A program made the translations under genes and the position numbers. Shown in pieces: positions 52,201 to 64,000 of a stretch of 64,000 nt of DNA. The stretch spans positions 35,523,026 to 35,587,025 of the forward strand of contig NC_060234.1 of the NCBI RefSeq assembly GCF_021155775.2, in the 5' to 3' direction. Source of the DNA: Neodiprion pinetum. Its lineage: Eukaryota > Arthropoda > Insecta > Hymenoptera > Diprionidae. Numbering within the stretch: the stretch's first letter is position 1; each line of letters opens with the position of its first letter. The notes beneath the pieces are model-generated. The model had not been told where the DNA came from, made no database searches, and was given only the letters and a program-made list of their open reading frames with translations.

Positions 52201-55200
52201 TCGGTTTGACATTTTCAAGAAACTCGTGTGCCTTATATGAATATACAAATTTAATCACAAACCTAGTTTTATTCACACAATTTGTAATCGTCTTTCGAAA
52301 TATAAGTGCATGTTAGTTAAAGGCCATACTCTCTACGGCCCGATACTTCTGTAACAGTTGAATGAAGTCAACGTAAATGTTGCGAGGCATGCAAACCTTT
52401 GAAAACTGAAATTACGTGCAGCGTGGTTACAAGTAGCATACTCGAGGTGAAAGGGGAATGAAACTCGAATAAATAACCTCTGGCCCACCCCTTAGATTGG
52501 AATCTGCACGCCTACGGTTAACGCAGCCAAGATTGATCGATGTCATGTATAGAGAGACACGTGATCAGACCCTGACTTACGTACGGCAGATAAACTTGAA
52601 TATATCCGCATAAGGGGCGTTCCGGTAGTTGCTCTTCGAGTCGTAAGCACCTAAAAACTGACTCTCCTAGATGCCCCGGGACTAAGCGTGAACGGAAATC
52701 CTTGAAACACTTTCATAGGATAGTGGCATTTTTCATTACCACGAAGGATAACCGTATCATATATTATTATATTATACATTATTATATATTCAACGCGAAA
52801 TGCTTAGAGCAGTTCCGTTGCGGATTAAATACTAAACATGTTTTTCGTACCCATTTGACGAGAATTTTGCAAGAGCGTATCAGAATTCGTTCCACAAAAA
52901 TGATGAAATGAACTTACCGTTCTTTCGAAATCCTCTCCAATCCAGCAGCTACGTTTCCCTTCATAACCCATAGACTGGCATTCTCAATCAGAGGCTATAA
53001 AATCCTTTACCCGGGTCTCTTTGGCCCGCTTTTTAAATGGAAATTGGCTACAGTGGTCCTGATAATTTTCCAAACCCCGACATCGAGCGAACTCGACTAT
53101 CGTTTTTACGGATCGGCATAAATTAGTTCGCAGAGACTTGATACCAACGGCTAATGGTCTGGAACCTCCGGACCTTCGGTGTAGTCCCAAAAGGCCGCGT
53201 CCTTTCGAGGACCGTCGACGTCTTGTTTCGAAGGTACGACCTGCGGCTCCTCGGCGAGATCTCGTTCGGAACCCAGACACTTGACACTCCCGTAGCCGCG
53301 GTTGTGTGCGGGTATTGAAATCTAGGGTGCAGCCTCGCGGAGTGGTTCGCCTTGGAGTACAGATGCCGCATTCCACGACATTTGCACGGTTCTCTCCTCG
53401 CGGCGGGTTCGCCATTGTAAACCTTTGGCGGCAGATGTGTGTACTTAAAACCAGGGAATACGCACCTACGACGTGTCCTCTCCCCCGATGTACCGTTCCT
53501 CCAAGAACGTCCGCATGTCTATGACGGGAAATTATACAACGTACGTACCGTTACTGTACTTACATGCAAATCACCGCTTCTGAACTCTGTTCCACGTGCC
53601 GGCGATTGACCAGCTCATGTTTTTAGAGCATTACCACCTCGTCGTCAATTCATGAATCGTTCAGCCGTTCTACGCCTGGCTAATGACAATCTGAATATTT
53701 TAAACGAAACGTTTTGTCACTAGGCAGAAAACAAAACAACTTTTTTGTATAAGATTTTACAATCCGTCTTACTCACCTTTCGATCACTCGTGCTATATGC
53801 ACTCTGCGATTATTGGTATAATACAATATTCTCCGGAGGCAAGGATCCTCCCTCCGAAACTCGCTTCTGGAGATTCTTTGATCTGCCAAAATTTACTAAA
53901 GTTCATTAAAATTCGTAAGATATTTACTCGAAATTACGGTGCATAAGAATGATCGCAAATAAATGTCAGGATGAACACAGTATTTCTCGATGGTAAATTG
54001 TTTCACAAATGATAAAAAAAAAGAATAATGATACAGAGAAAAATAAATTTTTAACATGGTTTTTAGTTTACAATTAATATGAGATTGAAAAATTGATTTC
54101 ACCATTATTTTTTTTTTTTTTTTCTTTCATTTTTGTTATACAAATCAGAAATTTTCAAGGTAATCAATTCCATCATTTCTTATACTGAAAAAGAATCTCT
54201 CTGAGTTGCTACGTTAAAGCTTATCTAATTCACGAGGTATTATTCAACCAGTTGCACAAAACAATTTCATTACGACCGAAATTCCGCTATAGGTAGGTAT
54301 ATATACATCGTCAATCAATGCCAAGAGCACCAGAGGGGTTATCCACCGATTTCTTACAACGATTTTCCACTTGGAGTGAATTTGAATATAATTTACGTGT
54401 CGAAATAATTTCACTTCCTCAAATTCGCTCAAAGAATTCTCAAAATCAAACGATTATATGAACAATTTAATTCAACTTTCTCAGACCTCATCAAACAACA
54501 AAGTACTCGTCAAACGTTGGATTATTTTTAACAATAATCACAGGACCTATCATAATCGATGAAAGGTTTTAAAATCGATCGTCGGAGAGGGTAAGTTAAG
54601 CATTTGATATTATCAATTAGATCACCAGGTGTGTTAATTTCTGTAATTTCCAGGCCTTTCAACGTTCTTGATTAGACCAAGAAATATGTGCTTAAACTTT
54701 TTGTACGTGAACAGTTTTAGAAAAATCTTTAATTCTCTGTAAATTCAATAAAATTTCTGAAAAAAGAACACCTTCCATCCTGCTTTCATATTCCAATTAA
54801 ACATCCAATTAATAGGAAATAATCGAGTCAAAGGTTCCAGCACGAGATTATTATATAACGTATGATCTCGGGATTTGATTGCCTTCGAACTTTTTGATCA
54901 TAGTTATACTTTCGAAATGTGAGATGCCTGTATAATTTTACGTGAAGAGACAACAGTATCTCAGACACTGTTTCCGTAACATTCCGATTAATCGTCACCG
55001 GGAATAACATTTCTTGTCGTGATTCGGCTAAAACTTGTAAAACACCTACGTAAAATTTGTAAAATTTCCGGTTTTTTAATCGAATTCTACTCGGATTCCA
55101 GAGGCATGAAAATCCCTGACCTTTTCTAGCTTTCCAGACTTGGGATAAGCCACATTCCTATACCTGTTACTACCGGGTGATATTTCAGCAGTAGCTATTC

Positions 55201-58200
55201 CTTCACAGTTTTAATTTATGTTAAGCGCGAGTGATTTTTAGCGACTGTACAAGACTCGCGAGGTATTGATTCAAGGAAATGTCAACAAATATTACATGAT
55301 TCTTGAAATTTATTATCGTTTTGAAAACCGACGTTACGCCGATCGCGCCAGTAGCAAGTTTCGTAATTAACGGTTGCAAAAATTATCACGGCGACGATAA
55401 TTATAATTTCTGCAGTACGGGCAGTAAACGGAGAAAGGCGATGAAGCGTATTTGTCTATCTAAATAAATTCAACGTGTCCACGTACTTCACTTGCCACAA
55501 GTAAATAGAAACACTTTCGATTCTCCGACGCACATAACTGCACCTGGCGGTCATCACACTGAATAAGCGTGATCGCAGCGATCGGTTACAGTCATTGTTA
55601 CAATCCCGTAGCTAAACTGAAGGTTAATCGGAAATTGTTCAAATTGTTAAACGAGACGTAATACCCGGGTGAAAAAAAACCACCCGTAACAGTCAAGGCA
55701 CGGTAATAATTCGCGAATAATTCATTCAAAACGGTTATAGAAATGTATTCGACCAGGTACGACGTGCGGGTTATCAGCGATAGATCTGAGAAATCGTTAA
55801 ACCGTCGCGACAATGAGTCAAAATAATTTACGATCGAACTCGCACCGCTCATAGACACTAAAATTAATTATTACCACAATCTGAGAAGATGCGAGCTGCC
55901 TTTCTCAACATTTTAATAACGTTCTACGACTACGTAATAATTGCTCTTTAAACACGGGTGAGCGTAAGATGGATAGGTGAGGGGGCTTCGCAGCGTTTCA
56001 GCGGCACGATATTTCTCCCATTGCAAACCATCGCCAGGCACGAATACCCCGACTTCGAAAGATTTTCGCAATCTCTTTTCTGTCCTACGTACGATGCATG
56101 CAGATATAGATCCGCACAAGTATAAGTTATGACATATGGCAGACGAAGCTCGGAATCGTTGCGATTCGAGGCGTTCGCCTCCGCGTGTGATAAAATCGCG
56201 ATCGAAACGATCGGAGGAAATTGAAACGGATCCGAAAATTCATTCCGTATGCGTGAACGCGGTATGCAGCTGAAATATATCGGTCAGTTTCTAACTCCGT
56301 CATCCCGCTCTTTCCCACCTCTCTTCAGAAGGCAGGCAAACTCTGGTCTGGTACGTCCTCCGAAATCGAAAAACCTGTTTGGTATTTCGATCGTCGGTTC
56401 GTGACGCTGTAGTCTCGGTGGTACACTTTCTACAACTCGCGACGCGGCGCTTCGCCATGTTGGTACTCGTGCTCGTTCGAAAGGTCGAGGCTATAGCGAC
56501 GGACTTGAAGGCGGTATAATAAAGAATTAATTTTTCATCGCTTAAATCGCAGGAAAACTTACATTACAATAAGAGAAAAAAAAAAACAAAAAACGAGTCA
56601 CCATTATCGACCTTACCCTGAATATCAAACCTTCGATGCCGATCGCAGCATGTAATATTTTTCTACAGACGTATCCCCTGCATATTTTGCCTTGCTCTCA
56701 TTTATTGCTATTATAGACAAGAGCCACGGATAATCAAGTCATTCCAGCTCTGAGATAGAACCAAGTTTTCTCGTGTGTACTTTTGATTCCGTTCCTACAT
56801 CTCATCGAGCCAGAAAAATTACAAAAATTTTCCAATTCAATTCAAAATCTAATTTTCAGTGGAAAGACAAAGAAAAAAAAAAACAGAAATCCGTAAAAGA
56901 CCGAGGATATTTCGAGAACGGAAGTGACACTGCTGATATGCTTAGTCAATACGAAAATCCCGTGGCAGAAATTTTCGTTTTGTATGCACAAGAGCGGCTC
57001 TTCAGCCTCGGTGTAAATCTAGCCGAAGTGTAGGAGTGTGGTGGGTACGGATCGGAGCCTCGGCATGGATAGACTAAGAAAAGGAGACGGCACCATCGTA
57101 AGGTGTCAACAACCTTACCGAATAGAGCTCGATTGTAGGTAGGTACCTGTATAAGACTGATACAAGGACCGGGATGCTGCAGGCGTTCTGCGTCTTCACT
57201 TTCACTACTGCATCTCGGCGATGATATCCGAGGCTGTCGCTCCGCCCACGATGCACCCTGCACTCTGCATCCTGCAGCCCCCGGAGTCGTCGACACCGAG
57301 GCGAAGATGGACGCGTGGAACCGGAGGATCTGCGCATGCATCGCAACGGCGAACGTACGGAGAATCGGAGATTGTGCAATTGGCACCGAGAAAATACACG
57401 TTTCGCGGCACGCGTCGTGCGTCTGACGCGCGTATTCACGCTTCGAAATATTAATCAGGATTTACCGGCGCAGCTAGCTCGACGAACGGCGCAATCGTAC
57501 CGTTATCCGGAAGTCGGAGTTATACCAACTCTCTGCACCATTGCAACGCGACACGGCTACCGTTGTATCCTACCGTGGCCAAAGAAAATCCAAGAAGAGT
57601 CGACGGCGGGACGTGACTCACGGAACAAAGGGACGTTCTTTCGATTGTTCTTTGCTCGGCGCGTGACTTGGAGGGTTCCTTCGTTTTCTCACATGGCGAG
57701 TTCCCAACCTCCCGGTTATAAATGGTCCTACATATGTACAAAAAAGGACCGGCACACACCGAATCGGCGATGGGTCAAATTATCAACGCGTCGAGTACAA
57801 TCTTTCTCTTTTCTACGATTCATCTGCACGTATAACGCGCCTCCCTGACGCAATTTATTGTAAGAATGTGTAGCTTCGACGGAGGGAAAAAAAAGTCACT
57901 CTGCAAAGAATGTCGTATCTGTGATTCTCGGAAAGCTGGCTCTCGTTTTTTTTTTTTCTTGTTTTTATTTCACTTCACAAATTGCGTAATGCGAAAGGAA
58001 TCGTTCGAATAAACTATATGCATTAAGCGAACCTCAAAACTGAGCGGTAGATTGAGATCTGAGTATTTGTGATTACCTGTTGAATCCGTTTCGAACCCCA
58101 TCGTTCTCTTTCATTCGTTTTAGGATGCTTCTGGATCTATCTGGTTTGAGAATCGAGAAGCCGACTAGATTCCAGAAGTCTTGAGTTCACTCCATTTGTT

Positions 58201-58805
58201 TGGCAAGGAAATTTTGTTCTCGCAGAATATCACCGTTTTTGCAGTGAACGGTACCAACTTCATGTCAAATTGAAATACGTGTACGAGTATGTAACGAAAG
58301 AAAAAAAAAAAAAAGAAAAAATGAAAAATTACGACACAGGTATAATCAATCATGCGCTATAAGAAAAATGAAGCCAAAAACCAATTGGACCCATTATCTA
58401 AGTTTCTTTTACCTTTGCCCGTGTGTTATGTAAAGCATATTATTATATACCAATTCGATGTCCGTAAAACGTTACTTGTTTCCAATCTTCCGGACCACGT
58501 ATGCATGAGTCAAGCTACATAAGCACATGGAAGTATGTAGAATGTAAACTTAACTTCCTTGTGCGTGAGATATTTATTAATTTGTTCACGAAAACAGGTC
58601 CACATTTGTTTAAAATTATTTATTGGGAATCACGCAATATGACAAATTTTACCACATATAGACATCATCTTCGGTCAATCGGACACCATCTTTGACTCTC
58701 CGCGACTCCGGTATGATAGATATAAGAATCAACGTAGCCGCCGCCGCGAGCAAGCAATTTATTCGGAGGTAGTTTTAAACTATGAACGATTCATCCGCAG
58801 ATGTT

Positions 58806-58976
58806 CTATACCCACCGAAGGTAGAGTTCTTCAAGGACTCTCTGGACGGATTTCTCCTTTCGCTGAAGATTCAACCTGTCGCCGAATGTTCCTCTCGCAA
58901 ATAATCTTTCGCGGCTACCGTATCGTGCAGAAAAGTAGATGCGTTGCAATAATTGAGTGATCTCGGGCATCTTTAA
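58806..58976 (-). CDS. Candidate terminal exon of an unidentified minus-strand gene (low confidence)
   Basis: On the minus strand a pyrimidine-rich acceptor ending GATATACAG precedes 58976. It opens a 56-residue frame (phase 0) ending in TAG at 58808-58806. The peptide begins LKMPEITQLLQRIYF and is rich in Arg, Glu and Leu, unlike the surrounding AT-rich noise. AATAAA follows about 46 nt after the stop. I do not recognise a family and found no partner exon. The plus strand of the same stretch also holds a 40-codon frame, so chance is possible. Confidence 0.2.
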   Translation of the reverse strand, partial: LKMPEITQLLQRIYFSARYGSRERLFARGTFGDRLNLQRKEKSVQRVLEELYLRWV

Positions 58977-59531
58977 CTGTATATCAGCAAAAAGCAAAGT
59001 ACAATTATGAAGTAATCGGCGATGCGGGTATTTCGATGTTCCACAGTAAGAGCATCGTAAATACGGGTACCATGTACATTGCGCAGGGATAGAACTACCG
59101 TTTGATTTTCAATTTGAATAGGCATAACCTTCACAACCGTCGTCTAACACAGCGCGGATTATACATATATACGTAGATGAAAGAGAGGAATAGATTCTTT
59201 GCGCGTTGCGGAAGGCCGGCATGAATATTTATTCGAATGAAATTCGATTTACTAGAGCATGCCGCCTCGGGGCGGGAGCCTGGAGCTGAGTCAGTCGATG
59301 ACTGTGATCGGGATGGCCTTCGTCTCCTCTAGTCCTGTTTTACCTTTTTGCATGCCGACTTTATACCCGCCATATAATGTATAATATCATCTATGCACCC
59401 CCACCACCTGATGTTAAAACGGACCGGAGCCTGAGACACCGAAGGAAATACTTTTCTTCTTAACTTTATCTTGGGAAGATATCCAAACGGGCTCAGACCC
59501 TTCGCCATAACCCGATAGTCCAGTCTTTCAG

Positions 59532-59692
59532 CGTCTTATCAAAGGCTGGAAATGCACAAGGAGAACCAAAGGCGCATTATCCAGCGAATAACTAATTTAG
59601 GCAAGCCAGCTGAAAACTTGGACAACTGTGAAAGGCTCCAAGCACACGTGCTAGATCGCTTCGAGGGACACATGTACAAGCCCCTCGAATAA
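59532..59692 (+). CDS. Candidate terminal exon of an unidentified plus-strand gene (low confidence)
   Basis: An acceptor ending TCTTTCAG at 59531 opens a frame needing one preceding base (phase 1). It runs 53 codons to TAA at 59690-59692. The peptide (..YQRLEMHKENQRRIIQRI.. then ERLQAHVLDRF) is helical, charged and protein-like. The spacing of Lys-Glu-Asn and the following Ile/Leu faintly recalls the CFAP97/KIAA1430 helical motif, but I cannot confirm it. No upstream exon was found. It lies about 440 bp before the Gasp TATA box. Confidence 0.25.
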
Positions 59693-60129
59693 GCAAGTAG
59701 TGAAACGGACTTGAGACTCCCTAAAACCAAGGAACCGTGTCCTGCAGCAATTATTGTACTCCGTATCATTCGGACCACCTTTATAGCCCGGAGCTTTGTG
59801 CCAGCGGGTTTGAAGTGTTTTTTTTCTCTTATTTCTCAGGCCCAACGCGGCCTACCCGCCCATATCGAAGCCCGAGGCCGGTTCAAGATCATTTCTCTCG
59901 AGATGAGATGGAACAAGAATGAAAAGTCCTGCGGTCCTTAACGAGCGGCCTTTAAATATGTCCATCTAAACATAGTGGAAGTTTTTGCTACATTATGGTT
60001 TCCCCCAAATCCGGGCATTTCGATATTGTATATTTTCAGTCGAGCCCCTCTTTCAACAATTCCCAAGACAGCCCGAGAGAGGCTTATCGTTAGCCGTATG
60101 GAGGGGGAAGAGGCACGTGACCAATGACT

Positions 60130-60167
60130 TATATAAATGTGGGCACACACAGGGCGCCAACACAGTC
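60130..60167 (+). promoter_or_regulatory. Core promoter of Gasp (TATATAAA + CAGTC initiator)
   Basis: A strong TATATAAA lies at 60130-60137. The initiator ACAGTC has its A at 60164, 32 bp after the TATAAA T. The start-site string CAGTCTTTCG is shared exactly with obst-A. The leader to the ATG at 60288 is about 124 nt. Confidence 0.6.
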
Positions 60168-60287
60168 TTTCGTGCCAGGGGCTGGTGACTAGCTAGTGAT
60201 TTTTTTTTAATTTAAAAATAAAATAAAAACAACAAGATTAAAAAAACGTTTTCTTTGACCTAACTTTAACACATTCAAGAACGCATC

Positions 60288-63200
60288 ATGAGGTCGTACT
60301 TTGTGCTAGCGGCCATCCTTCTCGCCGGTACGTAGATTTGATTTGAATACATTCGCGAATGCGCGTCCGAGATTCAAATTTTACTGTACAGTGTGACCCA
60401 GTGCAGCGGCAAGTGTGTGACAAGGGTGCAGTAAATATATATATTTATTCCTTCAATTCGGTACATTATTTTATTAATGTAATTTTTTATTAATGAAAGT
60501 AATTTCGTTGGTAAAATAATCCACCGAATCCAAGGAATCGAGGAAGAGAAAGAAAAAAAGAAAAATAACAAAATCGCGAGTTTACTTACAATCGAGAAAC
60601 TTTACTTCTAGCATATCGCGGCTAACAGAGAATCAAATAAGAGTGTTTCACTCATTATTAATAGCTTTTTAACGACTGATTTCGCCGAACACTGCACTTA
60701 CCAGCCTGAAAAACATCCGCCTTGTCGCACTTTCGAAATTTTTTTTTCTATGAAACTTTGAGTAAAAATGACGAACCCACGGTTAAATGAGTCAATATTA
60801 AATGTAGCTAAAAAAATTAAGAGTAAAAGGCGGGAGGAATTGGACCGCATAAGAAACGAGATCGGGCCCACTTTTCGGGCCAATTTGTATCCCACTTTTG
60901 TATATAATGAATATGAAAGCGAGCATAAGTTACATACGCAGAGGTATTTTCGTTTTGAGACGGAGATATCGTACACGTACATACTCATGCGTACGAGTGG
61001 TATAAGATATAAGGTATACGTATAGGTATAAATACCTACGTGGGCATTTCTGAGGTGCGCACTGCGAGTGAACGGGATGCTGAGAGACCGCGATCGCGAA
61101 CCGGGCCTAAGAGTGAAAGTGTCTGGCGAAAGTCTTTGTACAGCCAACCTTACGTAAGATATTTAGTTATTCATAAGGCCCAGCCTACTCGGAGTCGCGC
61201 TCATATATGCTCGTTAGATAATAATTCGAGAGATGGAAAGAGAAAGACAGAGAGAGACGCATTGCCACATATTTCATGCACGATTCTTCACCCAGTTTTT
61301 ACAAGCCTCGCGGACCGCGCATAATCAGGAATCACCATTGGCACGTTGTAATAATTTACATCCGAAGCGACGATACATGCATAATTCATCAAGCATGCAG
61401 AACCGTTCTTCGCAGTTTACTGATCCATCTTTAGCCGTGCAGTAACCGGCTGGTATATAATTCACTGATCGAGCGGTAATTTTGTTATTATATTCCACAC
61501 GACTCGAGCCCGGGCAAGAGGAAGAAAAAAGAAACCAGAGATCAAAATAGACGCCGTGTATCCTGTTCGTTACGTAATATTGCAAACTATACCCTTTTCG
61601 TTTGATCTCTCAGTCCGCGTATATTCGCTCATAATCTATTGACAGTAAAAATCTTTCAGCCGCCTGCAGTGCTCAGGAGAGCTTCAAATGTCCCGACGAC
61701 TTCGGATTCTACCCTCACCAAATTTCCTGCGACAAGTACTGGAAGTGCGACAACGGAGTCGCTGAACTCAAGACCTGCGGAAACGGACTCGCCTTCGATG
61801 CGACCGACAGCAAATTCTTGACCGAAAACTGCGACTACCTTCACAACGTAAAGTGCGAAGAGAGGACGCAGCTCGAACCGGCAATCAGTGCCCCGCACTG
61901 CTCACGCCTTTACGGAATCTTCGGCGATGACGACAAATGCGACGTATTCTGGAACTGCTGGAACGGTGAAGCTTCCCGCTACCAGTGCAGCCCTGGACTC
62001 GCCTACGACCGTGAAGCCCGTGTCTGCATGTGGGCCGACCAGGTCCCCGAGTGCAGAAACGACGGTACAAATATTTTCCAATGTCGCTTATACACGTTTC
62101 GACGACAATTTTTAACGTACTTGATATTTTTTCCTCTTGTATATACATCATCGACGGCACGGTTGATTTGACTTAATCGGAAGTCCCGTGAAATTCCCAA
62201 AACAGTAAAATCACAGTATATAGAGAAGTGCAAAAATTTGGAGAACAGAATATCATACCGGAAATACTTTATTTCTGTGACTTTGGTCAATAGACGCAGA
62301 ACAGAGTTCGAACCGTTCTAAAAACGGTATTTCAATAATATCGGTTTCACAGAAGATGAGTTTAAATTTTAATCGAACAAAACATTTGCTTGCAATGTTT
62401 TCGTTTTTTTTTTTTTTCTTTTACACGCGAGTCGTAACGTTTTCGAAGAATTAAACCTTGATGAATCAGAACGCTGAAAAAAAGTACAGCTCACAATTTC
62501 GCTCGACGATGGAAAGCGTGAGTTTGCCCGACACCGTGAATTCACCAAAAACCAGCGAGTAGTACGATCCAACAACACGTCAGCCGGGCGAGTAGAAAAC
62601 GAAACAGCGATCAGCCGCGTAGTAGCAAAATCTTATATGGTCAGCCTCGGTTGCGAGAGATGCTGGTCGGCCGGATGGGTGAAAACGCGCGTGTCAGTCG
62701 GAGTGGTAGAACCGTGCCTAATCAGCCGCGGTATGCGGACGGCGAGCGGTTAACGGCAGTAGTAAAACCGCTGTTAGTGAGCCGCGAGTAAAAGGGCCAA
62801 AAGTTCGCGTGGCATTCACTTCAATAATATCAGCGATGCCGTTGAAATGGCATTGCCAAAATTCGAATGTCATTTTACCGCGAACAAAAATCTTGCGGCG
62901 TATGACCGGACTATTGATCAATGAGTCACAAAAACATGCGCACGAATCTATAAGGAGAGAATAATTGACGAACATTGTAATTAACTATCCACTCATGTAT
63001 TTTTGCTCATCAATCATTGACGCTAAATGGAATATTTCCCATCCGTTATTGCAGAGGTTGCCGGAGGATTCACCTGCCCAGCTGCCGGCGAAGTTAGCGG
63101 AGCTACCGGAAGCTTCTCCAGACACGCTCATCCCGAAGACTGCAGAAAGTATTACATCTGCATGGAGGGTGTTGCCAGGGAATATGGTTGTCCCATTGGT

Positions 63201-64000
63201 ACCGTATTCAAAATTGGCGACAGCGATGGCAGCGGCGCCTGCTCAGAACCCGAAGATGTTCCCGGATGGTGAGCAATAAATTAAATTTCAGCTACCGCAT
63301 ACTGGTGATATTTTTGTCTTAAGGTATACATGTGGTTTTGGGAATGTAGTTCTATGTTCTCCCTGGTAATTACTCTCACGGTATTTGTATACTTATTGCA
63401 TTTTTAAAAGCGTCCATACTTTGTCAACTGTTATCTTATTCTTCGATGTCTATTTTCTCTCTCACACTTTTCGTTTCTTCTAAAGTTTATTAGGCAAAAA
63501 ACTGAAGCACGAACAATTAGCATGTCGATGAATGATGTACCCGGTTTTGTATGCACGTTTACTGTCTCTCAATAATCGTGCATCAAAATACGGTGCTAAA
63601 CGTGGCCCTCGACTGAATCTGAACTTATTGTCAATTCATAGTGTGCCTAGCTTCGACTAAACACAATTGTCTTAACGTGCGTAACTTTTTATTAACCATT
63701 AATCTTGGAATAATACCTCTGTCTCTGAGACGAAGGACCGAATTGCATGAAAGCGGAAAAAACCTACTATATTCTTATAGTAAGAAAGCTCGCCGTTCAA
63801 GAGTTCGCGATGTTAATTTTCTTACATACTTGGCACGTTTTTGAAAGGCATGCAAAGCTTAATCTCGTTCTAACATCCCAGTTGATGCCCACGTATGTCC
63901 TTCATTCCCCGATTTCCGGTTCTGCTTTGCAGTGAGGATTACTACGGTGATTTGGACCTGAAGAGCATCAGAAAGAGCGAACTCTTGGCTGGAATCCAAA
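60288..64000 (+). CDS. Gasp: Gasp (obstructor-C, CPAP3-C), 3' end cut by the window
   Basis: Exons are 60288-60327, 61660-62064, 63055-63268 and 63933 to beyond 64000 (242 codons visible; phases 1, 1, 2). The signal peptide is MRSYFVLAAILLA plus the start of exon 2. CBD1 (24-79, CPDDFGFYPHQISCDKYWKC) and CBD2 (94-145, CSRLYGIF..CDVFWNCWNGE) share exon 2. CBD3 (156-220) has SFSRHAHPEDCRKYYIC. Cys spacings are 12-5-9-17-7, 12-5-9-12-8 and 21-5-9-16-8. The tail EDYYGDLDLKSIRKSELLAG is the strongly conserved Gasp C-terminus, and only a few residues should be missing. In Drosophila, Gasp is a tracheal and epidermal chitin-binding protein needed for luminal matrix and cuticle. The large introns carry no recognised exon. 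Confidence 0.95.

Larger units (their letters stand above)
46152..60129. other. 14-kb region between the polyQ gene and Gasp; two exon candidates only
   Basis: The poly(A) signal of the polyQ gene is at 46197-46202. Beyond that I see no convincing gene. Many mid-sized frames (for example 49426-49935 minus, 52984-53415 minus, 57315-57848 plus) overlap each other on both strands and carry no domain. Two short frames near the Gasp side (58806-58976 minus and 59532-59692 plus) have splice acceptors and protein-like composition and are listed separately. Homopolymers lie near 54108-54123, 57949-57957 and 58301-58315. Confidence 0.5.

Noticed and set aside
52984..53415. 143-codon Arg-rich minus-strand frame
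   Set aside because: The Arg-rich, stop-poor reading is typical of a GC-rich patch read in a wrong frame.
57315..57848. 177-codon plus-strand frame, with overlapping minus-strand frames at 56946-57439
   Set aside because: Open frames on both strands in a CpG-rich patch, with no domain or splice pattern.
1..64000. CRISPR arrays, rRNA, operons, insertion sequences
   Set aside because: No direct-repeat arrays or rRNA-like sequence seen. Spliced secreted-protein genes show this is animal DNA, where such prokaryotic features are not expected.

Overview
The window is animal, almost certainly insect, nuclear DNA. It is AT-leaning and gene-sparse, with spliced genes (GT..AG introns), A/T homopolymers, microsatellites and AATAAA poly(A) signals. 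A hymenopteran is my best guess, but that is inference only. No bacterial, viral or organellar genes were seen.

All seven well-supported genes belong to one family. They are the obstructor / CPAP3 cuticular proteins: secreted proteins with a signal peptide and exactly three peritrophin-A type chitin-binding domains (CBD, six cysteines each). By position on the + strand they are: obst-B/CPAP3-D (3015-5466), obst-A/CPAP3-A1 (8370-11504), an obst-A paralogue CPAP3-A2 (16791-18070), and obst-E/CPAP3-E (20022-23117). A CPAP3-B/obst-D-like gene lies on the minus strand (24189-29105). Then come an unusual 417-residue polyglutamine and Pro/His-rich three-CBD protein (40740-46151) and Gasp/obst-C/CPAP3-C (60288 to the window end, cut off at its 3' side). 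The window therefore holds what looks like a whole CPAP3 gene cluster in about 61 kb. The products are expected to be secreted by epidermal and tracheal cells and to bind chitin fibres during cuticle assembly.

Exon structures were rebuilt from splice signals, reading phase and the cysteine pattern. Every model closes in frame, except that Gasp runs off the window. Six of the seven genes share a phase-2 intron that splits the codon for the last cysteine of CBD3. In the polyQ gene this leaves a final coding exon of only four bases (one base of Cys plus the stop).

The rest is non-coding as far as I can see: 1-2.9 kb, 5.5-8.3 kb, 11.5-16.5 kb, 18.1-20.0 kb, 23.1-24.2 kb, 29.3-40.7 kb and 46.2-60.1 kb. 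These stretches hold microsatellites, a degenerate 10-11 bp phased repeat, an imperfect inverted repeat, Grainyhead-like AACCGGTT sites and TATA + CAGTC core promoters. They also hold two weak exon candidates of unknown genes just upstream of Gasp.
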